Shown: in pieces, positions 8,743-15,344 of the stretch
How the letters are laid out: the number at the start of each line of letters is the position of its first letter
Position numbering within the stretch: position 1 is the first letter of the stretch
Assembly (NCBI GenBank): GCA_017889745.1
Contig: JAGGAG010000027.1
Location: forward strand, 1-18,984
Direction: 5' to 3'
DNA: 18,984 nucleotides
DNA from: Gemmatimonadota bacterium
GTDB taxonomy: Bacteria > Gemmatimonadota > Gemmatimonadetes > Gemmatimonadales > GWC2-71-9
The notes under the pieces: generated by a model
The model's database searches: none
What the model was told of the DNA's origin: nothing
Seen by the model: only the letters and a program-made list of their open reading frames with translations
Program-made: the position numbers and the translations under genes

Positions 8743-9692
8743 GGGACGGGGCAGGTCTCGTCGTGCAGCAGCACCTCGAGCCGCCGCGCCGCGATGGCGA
8801 CGTTGGTGCCAGGCCGGTTCACCAGGTCGGCATCGATCAGCGCCAGGCAACCGCTCTTCACTGCGCGCAGGTCGCGCCACCCGGCGGTGTTGCGAAGGCG
8901 CTCGCCCACCTGCGCCGACATCTCGCCCACCGGCAGCACCACGATGTCGGGGTCCCGCTTCACCACTTCCTCCAGCGACACCGTGGGCCACTTCGAGGTC
9001 GCGTCGCGGAAGATGTTGTCGGCCCCGGCGACATCGAGCAGCTGGTCGATGAAGGTGCCGGGCCCCGCGGTCATCGGCGGATCGTTGTAGACCACGTAGA
9101 ACACGCGGCGACGCGAACGCTTCGCCGCGATGGAGTGCGTTTCCTTCAGGGAGGCGCGCAGGGCGTCCAGCAGGCTGTCGCCCGCCGCCTGCCGCCCCAG
9201 GGCCTGGCCCATCACCTTCACCACGCGGTACGCGCCGGCAGTGTCCTGCACCTCGAACGCGAGCACCGGAATGCCCGCCTGTTCCAGCTGGCCCCGCAGG
9301 TCGCCGCGCTTGTCGCTGGCCCACACCACCACCAGGTCGGGCCGGAGCGCGATGATCGCCTCGACGCTCGGGCTCAGGCCGCGCCCGACGAGTGGCACCG
9401 CCGCGAGTGTCGTATCGCGGTCGTACTCGGTGCGCGCGATGATGCGGTTGCCCACACCGAGGGCCATGATGGTTTCGGTGACGCTGGGAACGAGGGAGAT
9501 CACGCGCTGGGCGGGAGCGGCGAGTTGCACGGCGCGACCCGCGTCATCGGTCAGCGCGATCGACGCGGCGCCCGGGACATCCCTGCCCTGGCCCTGGCAG
9601 GCCGCGAGCAGCAACAGCAGTACGGAAAGCAAAACACCCACTCGTTCCGGCTCCTGGAACGAAGGGGTGCAAACTCGGCGCTCGTCTCCCAT
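8739..9692 (-). CDS. btuF: Cobalamin-binding lipoprotein BtuF
   Basis: This is a periplasmic-binding-protein-type (BtuF/FhuD class) substrate-binding protein and the first gene of the operon. It has a hydrophobic stretch ending in lipobox LLAAC, then RVISLVPSVTETIMALGVG, IIALRPDLVVVW and FIDQLLDVAGADNIF, which follow E. coli BtuF segment by segment. The start is uncertain. The ATG at 9692 has no clear ribosome-binding site and sits in the loop of a 7-bp hairpin (9684-9702). A GTG at 9641 has AGGAG 9 bases upstream and would give lipobox Cys at residue 15, but its signal peptide would have no positive charge. Lipidation suggests anchoring to the periplasmic side of the inner membrane. Confidence 0.93.
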   Translation of the reverse strand: MGDERRVCTPSFQEPERVGVLLSVLLLLLAACQGQGRDVPGAASIALTDDAGRAVQLAAPAQRVISLVPSVTETIMALGVGNRIIARTEYDRDTTLAAVPLVGRGLSPSVEAIIALRPDLVVVWASDKRGDLRGQLEQAGIPVLAFEVQDTAGAYRVVKVMGQALGRQAAGDSLLDALRASLKETHSIAAKRSRRRVFYVVYNDPPMTAGPGTFIDQLLDVAGADNIFRDATSKWPTVSLEEVVKRDPDIVVLPVGEMSAQVGERLRNTAGWRDLRAVKSGCLALIDADLVNRPGTNVAIAARRLEVLLHDETCPVP

Positions 9693-9702
9693 GCGGAGAC
9701 GT
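9684..9702 (-). promoter_or_regulatory. Hairpin enclosing the btuF ATG (possible riboswitch expression platform)
   Basis: On the minus strand CGTCTCC and GGAGACG form a 7-bp stem whose 5-base loop GCATG holds the ATG at 9692. It lies 42 bases after the closing stem of the cobalamin riboswitch. It could hide the start codon when cobalamin is bound. There is no T-run behind it, so translational control is more likely than termination. Confidence 0.4.
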
Positions 9703-9743
9703 CACCCACCCCCGCGTCCCTCCCTGGAGAGACATGATGCGGG

Positions 9744-9918
9744 CGCAGGCGGGCCAGTCTCCTGGCTCGAGGCAGTGGCGCCAGCCTTCCCAGGGAGCAG
9801 ACCGTCCCCAGTGGCAGTTACGTTGGCGACACCGGACCGCGGATCCTCTCGCGGGCCTCATACAGTGGCGGGGCCGCGCCGGCTTGATACCGGCTTCCTT
9901 ACAGCAGCACCGCCTGCG
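9744..9918 (-). ncRNA. Cobalamin (B12) riboswitch
   Basis: Read on the minus strand, the region carries the hallmark blocks of the AdoCbl-type cobalamin riboswitch in order: GCGGCCCCGCCACTGT (around 9862-9877), GGGAAGG (9785-9791), GCGCCACTGCC, and the B12 box GAGCCAGGAGACTGGCC (9752-9768). A closing P1 stem is visible: CGCAGGCGG (9918-9910) pairs with CCGCCTGCG (9752-9744). It lies in the leader of btuF and is expected to repress btuFCDB and the BtuG-like gene when cobalamin is abundant. The ligand class is known from the family; the switching mechanism here is not shown. Confidence 0.95.
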
Positions 9919-9979
9919 TCTATGTAAACTCGAACGTCAACGTACCGGCCGAAACGGTCGAACGCAATCCAGTGCGATA

Positions 9980-9995
9980 TGTGAAACTATTCACA
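9980..9995. promoter_or_regulatory. Perfect palindrome upstream of doxX (CRP/FNR-like operator candidate)
   Basis: TGTGAA-ACTA-TTCACA is a perfect 6-bp inverted repeat and also matches TGTGA-N6-TCACA, the layout of CRP-family operators. It ends 13 bases before the doxX ATG, between any promoter and the ribosome-binding site, a position more typical of repression. Other dimeric regulators (MarR, ArsR, HxlR types) could bind such a site. Confidence 0.45.
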
Positions 9996-10008
9996 AGGAA
10001 GGAAACAG

Positions 10009-10431
10009 ATGTTCGGACCCTTGGACAGTCGTCACCTCCCCGCGGCGCATGCCGCGCTGCGCATCGTAGCGGGCGCCGCGTTCTTCTCTCATGGCGCCCA
10101 GAAGCTCTTCGGCTGGTTCGGCGGGATGGGACCCGACGGCGGCACCGTAGAGTTGATGAGCAAGTTCGGGGCTGCCGGGATCATCGAACTGGTGTGCGGC
10201 GCCTGCCTGGTGCTCGGGCTGGCCACGCGGCTCGTCGCGTTCATCGCGTCCGGCGAGATGGCGGTCGCGTACTGGTGGATGCACGTGGGTGGCAGCGGCA
10301 AGATCTTCTGGTGGGAGAACCGGGGCGAGCTGGTGATGCTCTTCTGCTTCATCTGGCTGGCGTACGCCGCCTGGGGAGCGGGCCCGCTCAGCGTGGATCG
10401 CTGGCTGGAATCCCGGCGGCGCCAGGGTTGA
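10009..10431 (+). CDS. DoxX family membrane protein
   Basis: The product is 140 residues with about four transmembrane segments. The motif FFSHGAQKLFGWFGG (25-39) near the first helix, with ALRIVAGA before it, is typical of the DoxX family (DoxX/SURF4-like). AAGGAAGG lies 6 bases before the ATG. Family members are small inner-membrane proteins linked in some bacteria to redox or thiosulphate metabolism, but most have no proven role, so none is assigned. It is divergent from the B12 operon and followed by 155 bases holding only GC-rich short palindromes and the tig promoter region. Confidence 0.9.
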   Translation: MFGPLDSRHLPAAHAALRIVAGAAFFSHGAQKLFGWFGGMGPDGGTVELMSKFGAAGIIELVCGACLVLGLATRLVAFIASGEMAVAYWWMHVGGSGKIFWWENRGELVMLFCFIWLAYAAWGAGPLSVDRWLESRRRQG

Positions 10432-10569
10432 ATTGAGGACGGTGGCGCGTGTCCCGGAATCGCGGACGACAATCGGAAAGCGCGCCGAGCCCCGGGACCC
10501 TACCCCTTGGGGCCGCTCACCGCTTACCGCTTGCGCTGTTCGGCCCCCGGGGCCTCCCGTCCCCTGCCC

Positions 10570-10578
10570 TATTATCTT
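10570..10578 (+). promoter_or_regulatory. Candidate -10 box of the tig-clpP-clpX cluster
   Basis: TATTATCTT is the only AT-rich stretch in a very GC-rich leader. It contains TATTAT (10570-10575) and TATCTT (10573-10578). It ends 8 bases before the tig ATG, so transcription would start almost at the start codon. No -35 element is clear. Confidence 0.35.
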
Positions 10579-10586
10579 TCCCGCCT

Positions 10587-11855
10587 ATGTCCAACATCAC
10601 CATCGAGAAGAAGTCCGAGGACGCCGCGTCCCGGTCCCTCCAGGTCACCGTGGGGGTTGAACGGGTGAAGCAAGCCGAGGACAAGGCCGTGGCCCTGTAC
10701 GCCAGCCGTGCGCGGCTCCCGGGTTTCCGCCCCGGTAAGGCTCCCGTGGCCATCGTCAGGAAGCGCTTCGACCAGGCCATCAAGCAGGCCGTGCTGGAAG
10801 ACGTGATCCGCGAGAGCTGGGAAACCGCCCAGTCGGAGCAGGGCCTCAAGCCCATTTCCGACCCCTCGGTGCGGAACCTCAAGTTCGAGCAGGGTGGCCC
10901 CGTCGAGTTCGAGCTGGTGGTCGAGGTCCGGCCTGAGATCGCCCTGGCCCGCACCGGTGGCTTCAGCCTTACCCGCGCCGTGGCCAGGGTGGATGACGCC
11001 GCGATCACCGAGCAGCTGGAGCGGATGCGCGAACGGAAGGCCAACTGGCTCCCGGTCGAGGGCGGCAAGCCGGCGCCGGGCCATATGGTGCGCATCGAGG
11101 TGGCCCCGATCGACGGCGACAAGGTGGGTGAGTCCAACCCCCACAACATCGTGCTGGGCCAGAACCAGGCGGTGCCCGACCTGGAAGAGAAGGTGATGAG
11201 CCTGGAGCCGGGCCAGACGGTCGACGCCGACGTGCGGTTCCCCGAGGATTTCCCCGACGAGGCGCGGCGGGGGCAGACCCGCCGCGTGCGCGTCACCCTG
11301 CATGAGATCAAGCGCCAGGAACTGCCGCCCCTCGACGACGCGTTCGCGAACGAAGTGGGCAACTTCGACACGCTGGCCGCCCTCAAGGACGCGATTCGCA
11401 CCGACCTGGCCCGCGATGCCGAGCGCAACGCCGACGCGCAGGTCCGGTCCGCCCTCATCAGCGAACTCGTGGCGGCCAACGGCGTGCCGGCCCCGCACTC
11501 GCTGGTGCACCGCTGGCTGCACGCGTATGCCCACCAGTTCGGCATTTCCCACGAGCATGGGCACAACGAGGACCTGGAGAAGTTCGAGGCCCAGTTCCAT
11601 GACATCGCCGAGGCGCAGGTGCGCCGCGACCTGATCATCGGGGCGGTGGTGGAGAAGGAGAAGCTGCAGGCCACCGAGGCCGAGATCGATGAGCGCATCG
11701 GCGCCCTCGCGGCCGCGCGCGGCGTTTCGGCCGGCGACCTCTACGGGCAGCTCCAGAAGGCGGGGCGCCTCTCCGAGCTCGAGCACAGCATCACCGAAGA
11801 CAAGGCATTCACCTGGCTGCTCTCGCAGTCCACCGTAGTGGAGGCGAAGTCCTGA
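10587..11855 (+). CDS. tig: Trigger factor, ribosome-associated chaperone
   Basis: The product is 422 residues. The N-terminal ribosome-binding domain carries the signature LPGFRPGKAP (44-53). A PPIase (FKBP-like) domain spans roughly 150-245, followed by the alpha-helical substrate-binding arms to the C-terminus. The ATG at 10587 was preferred over an in-frame ATG at 10449 because the family begins with residues like MSNITIEKKS; the extra 46 residues would be Pro/Arg-rich and non-homologous. No ribosome-binding site precedes this ATG and a -10-like box lies 8 bases upstream, suggesting a leaderless mRNA. The TGA is 2 bases before clpP. It binds nascent chains at the ribosome exit and helps proline isomerisation. 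A histidine-rich patch HEHGH in the C-terminal arm is a local oddity. Confidence 0.96.
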   Translation: MSNITIEKKSEDAASRSLQVTVGVERVKQAEDKAVALYASRARLPGFRPGKAPVAIVRKRFDQAIKQAVLEDVIRESWETAQSEQGLKPISDPSVRNLKFEQGGPVEFELVVEVRPEIALARTGGFSLTRAVARVDDAAITEQLERMRERKANWLPVEGGKPAPGHMVRIEVAPIDGDKVGESNPHNIVLGQNQAVPDLEEKVMSLEPGQTVDADVRFPEDFPDEARRGQTRRVRVTLHEIKRQELPPLDDAFANEVGNFDTLAALKDAIRTDLARDAERNADAQVRSALISELVAANGVPAPHSLVHRWLHAYAHQFGISHEHGHNEDLEKFEAQFHDIAEAQVRRDLIIGAVVEKEKLQATEAEIDERIGALAAARGVSAGDLYGQLQKAGRLSELEHSITEDKAFTWLLSQSTVVEAKS

Positions 11856-11857
11856 CG

Positions 11858-12478
11858 ATGGCCCTGTACCCGCCGTACATCATCGAGCGTTCCAGCCGCG
11901 GAGAGCGGACCTACGACATCTTCTCGCGGCTCCTCATGGACCGCATCGTGTTCCTCGGTGCGCCCATCAACGACGACGTCGCCAACATCATCATCGCCCA
12001 GCTCCTCTTCCTCGAGGCCGACAACCCCGAGAAGGACATCTACCTGTACCTGAACTCGCCCGGCGGGGTCGTGTCCTCCGGCCTGGCGATCTACGACACC
12101 ATGCAGCACCTGAAGGCGCCGGTGAACACCATCTGCATGGGCATGGCGGCCTCGATGGGCTCGTTCCTCCTGGCGGCCGGCAGCAAGGGCAAGCGGAGCG
12201 CCCTGCCCCACTCCCGGATCATGATCCACCAGCCGTCGGGCGGCACGCAGGGCACCGCCGCCGACATCGAGATCCAGGCGCGGGAGATCCTCTATCTCCG
12301 CACCAAGCTCAACTCGCTGTACGCCCTGCACACCGGCCAGCCGGTGGAGACCATCGAGCGGGACATGGACCGGGACCGGTTCATGAGCGCCGAGGAGGCC
12401 ATGGCGTACGGGCTCATCGACAAGGTGTTTTCGCCGCGCAAGGCCGCCGAGACCCTCGCCGCCGTCGCGGCCGGCTAG
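11858..12478 (+). CDS. clpP: ATP-dependent Clp protease proteolytic subunit ClpP
   Basis: The product is 206 residues, a standard length. The catalytic triad is visible: Ser99 in GMAASMGSF, His124 in IMIHQPSGG, Asp173 in DRDRFMS. The spacings of 25 and 49 equal those of E. coli ClpP. The N-terminus MALYPPYIIERSSRGER matches the usual processed propeptide region. It forms the tetradecameric serine protease chamber used by ClpX. It lies 2 bases after tig, clearly in one transcript, with GGAGG upstream inside the tig end. Confidence 0.98.
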   Translation: MALYPPYIIERSSRGERTYDIFSRLLMDRIVFLGAPINDDVANIIIAQLLFLEADNPEKDIYLYLNSPGGVVSSGLAIYDTMQHLKAPVNTICMGMAASMGSFLLAAGSKGKRSALPHSRIMIHQPSGGTQGTAADIEIQAREILYLRTKLNSLYALHTGQPVETIERDMDRDRFMSAEEAMAYGLIDKVFSPRKAAETLAAVAAG

Positions 12479-12493
12479 CCCTTGACGCCCCCC

Positions 12494-12524
12494 GTGGGGT
12501 GGGCAAGCTTTCAGCTCGCCCCAC
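12494..12524 (+). other. Stable stem-loop between clpP and clpX
   Basis: GTGGGGTGGGC (12494-12504) pairs over 11 bp with GCTCGCCCCAC (12514-12524), including two G-U pairs, with a 9-base loop AAGCTTTCA. It fills most of the 69-base gap and ends 23 bases before the clpX ATG. No T-run follows. It may be an mRNA processing or stabilising element, or an attenuator setting the clpP:clpX ratio. A TTGACG at 12482-12487 could be a -35 but has no good -10. Confidence 0.5.
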
Positions 12525-12547
12525 ACCACATCCCGGAAGCGGCCTGA

Positions 12548-13791
<1,244 letters not shown>

Positions 13792-13795
<4 letters not shown>

Positions 13796-14391
13796 TACCC
13801 GCGCCCTTCCTTGACCTCCCGGTAGAGTTCGTCGGCTCCTTCCCAGATCCACTCACGAATCTCGATCCGGTGCTGCCCGAGATCGCCTTCATCGGGCGGT
13901 CCAACGTTGGCAAGTCGAGCCTGCTCAACTCCCTCACCGGCCGAAAGGGCCTGGCGCGGGTCAGCGGCACTCCCGGCAAGACCCAGCACATGAACATGTT
14001 CCGGCTCCCCACCTTCTACATGGTGGACCTGCCTGGCTATGGCTTCGCCCACGCCAACAAGGGCATGCGTGCCGGGTACCGGAAGCTGGTGGAGGGGTAC
14101 CTCACGAAGAGGAGTCAATTACGAGGCGTGGTCTGGCTGCTCGACATCCGGCACGAGCCGTCGAAGGACGACCTCGCGTTCCAGGATCTCCTGGCCGAGT
14201 CCGGCCGGCCGGCACTGGTGGTGCTGACCAAGGCCGACAAGCTCGGCCGCCAGCAACAGCGATCGCAGACCAGGGCCATCGCCAAGGCGCTGGGACTCAC
14301 GGAAGAATCGCTGCAGCCGGTGAGCAGCGTCGAGGGAATGGGGATCGCGGAGCTGGGCGACAGCATCAAGGCGGCGGTGGCAGCAGAGTAG
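13792..14391 (+). CDS. engB: Ribosome biogenesis GTPase EngB (YihA/YsxC), non-AUG start
   Basis: The product is about 199 residues, as expected for the family. GTPase motifs are complete: G1 GRSNVGKSS (35-43), G2 Thr in GTPGKTQ, G3 DLPG (79-82), G4 TKAD (146-149), G5 SSVEG (178-182). No ATG, GTG or TTG lies at the expected N-terminus. The natural candidates are a CTG at 13792 overlapping the clpX TGA, or the ATA at 13795, both just after AAGGAAG. The first canonical start is a GTG at 13870, which would delete the conserved lead-in before the G1 strand. Coupling to clpX translation is likely. EngB acts in 50S subunit assembly. Bacillus also keeps ysxC near clpX and lon. Confidence 0.93.
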
Positions 14392-14395
14392 CGTT

Positions 14396-14443
14396 CACGA
14401 CTCGCGACCCACGACCCGACTGACCACTGCCGACTGCCGACTG
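14396..14443 (+). repeat. Degenerate 7-mer tandem repeat (CGACTGC/CACGACC type)
   Basis: The gap after engB is built of imperfect units: CACGACT, CGCGACC, CACGACC, CGACTGAC, CACTGC, CGACTGC, CGACTG. The last two units are nearly identical. It has no coding sense and sits just before the ribosome-binding site region of the next gene. It looks like a simple intergenic repeat rather than a regulatory site. Confidence 0.55.
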
Positions 14444-14471
14444 TAGATTGCCTGCACACCCCGGAGGCTCC

Positions 14472-15128
14472 ATGAGACGGTCTGCCGCACTGCTCCTTCT
14501 GCTGGTGGTGCCCGCGGTATGGCATCCACGGCATTCTCACGCCCAGAACCTGCCCAGTTCGGAGCAGGTGGTGCCTCCGGGCTTCGGCACGCTCAAGCAG
14601 GAAGACCTCCAGATCGCCCTCGCCACCTCGGCGCTCTCCATCCGGTTCACGCCACTCGATCCCCGCGTCATCAACCTGCTCGCCCTCGATGCCTACAAGG
14701 CCATGGAAGCCCTGGTGGCGAGCAACCGGCACCGCATCGACTCGGCGGCCCGCTACAACGCCGTTTCACGGCCCGGCATCGCGTACGTCCAGTTCTACGG
14801 CCTGGCACCCGGCGCCAATTTCGACGCGCAGTCGCTGGTGCTGGTCTTCCGCGGCCGGCTGTTGCGCCCGATCGCCATCCTGCCCTATTCCCCGAACTTC
14901 AACGACGGCCGGCTCGAGCCACGGCAGCAGGTGACGGCGTTCTATCTGTTCGAGGAGCAGATCCCGGTCCTGGAGCCGTTCTCCCTTCAGTACTACCAGC
15001 AGTTCAGCACCGAGTGGACCAGCAATCGCGTGTCGAAGATCAACACCGAGCGGCAGCTCTGCCTGCTGCGCGCATCGAAGGGCACCACCACCACCACCAC
15101 CGCCCCGGTCCCCGCGCCGACGCGCTGA
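14472..15128 (+). CDS. Exported protein of unknown function
   Basis: The product is 218 residues. The ATG at 14472 has GGAGG 4 bases upstream and opens a signal peptide (MRRSAALLLLLVVPAVW..., cleavage near HSHA24). The mature part has no family I recognise. Segments such as PGIAYVQFYGLAPGANFDAQ, LVLVFRGRLLRPIAILPYS and TAFYLFEEQIPVLEPFSLQYY suggest a compact beta-rich domain in the periplasm. The C-terminus ends in six consecutive threonines (a CAC/ACC tract near 15087-15104) and a Pro/Ala tail, possibly unstructured. It is followed by a stem-loop, so it forms its own unit between engB and the TonB receptor. Confidence 0.85.
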   Translation: MRRSAALLLLLVVPAVWHPRHSHAQNLPSSEQVVPPGFGTLKQEDLQIALATSALSIRFTPLDPRVINLLALDAYKAMEALVASNRHRIDSAARYNAVSRPGIAYVQFYGLAPGANFDAQSLVLVFRGRLLRPIAILPYSPNFNDGRLEPRQQVTAFYLFEEQIPVLEPFSLQYYQQFSTEWTSNRVSKINTERQLCLLRASKGTTTTTTAPVPAPTR

Positions 15129-15167
15129 CCCCGGCAGCGCCCGCACGGCCTGCCCCACCCGCCTTTA

Positions 15168-15191
15168 CACCGCCGTGACCCAACGGCGGTG
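15168..15191 (+). terminator. Perfect 9-bp stem-loop after the exported protein gene
   Basis: CACCGCCGT (15168-15176) pairs fully with ACGGCGGTG (15183-15191) around a 6-base loop, 40 bases past the stop at 15128. CTCCATCC follows, not a T-run. It is placed as a terminator. The rest of the gap up to 15344 holds no clear promoter; two GTGAC copies (15207-15219) are the only visible pattern. Confidence 0.6.
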
Positions 15192-15344
15192 CTCCATCCG
15201 ACATTCGTGACTTTGTGACACGTCCGTGGCACTCCGGTGCGCTGGCCGATACGCGCATCGGGGACTTTTGGGCCGTTCCCGCACGGGCGGCATTGCCGGA
15301 CATCGCCGGCGCCTGCCCGACACGCACCCGGGCCCAAGAGAGCC

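Noticed and set aside
8743..9324. N-terminal extension of btuC by 194 codons
   Set aside because: This part overlaps btuF in another frame, is Gly/Arg-rich, and the GTG at 8742 gives the normal permease length.
4780..9692. Reading the operon as a siderophore or haem importer
   Set aside because: FecBCDE-type genes are similar, but the cobalamin riboswitch and the BtuG-like gene point to vitamin B12.
8763..9737. 324-codon open frame on the plus strand
   Set aside because: Antisense to btuF and its leader; no recognisable domain.
10485..10560. Terminator of doxX in the GC-rich palindromes (CCCCTTGGGG, GGCCCCCGGGGCC)
   Set aside because: Loops are too small or the pairing is ambiguous, and no T-run follows.
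10517..11786. Two long minus-strand open frames (393 and 404 codons)
   Set aside because: Both are antisense to trigger factor in different frames and lack any family feature.
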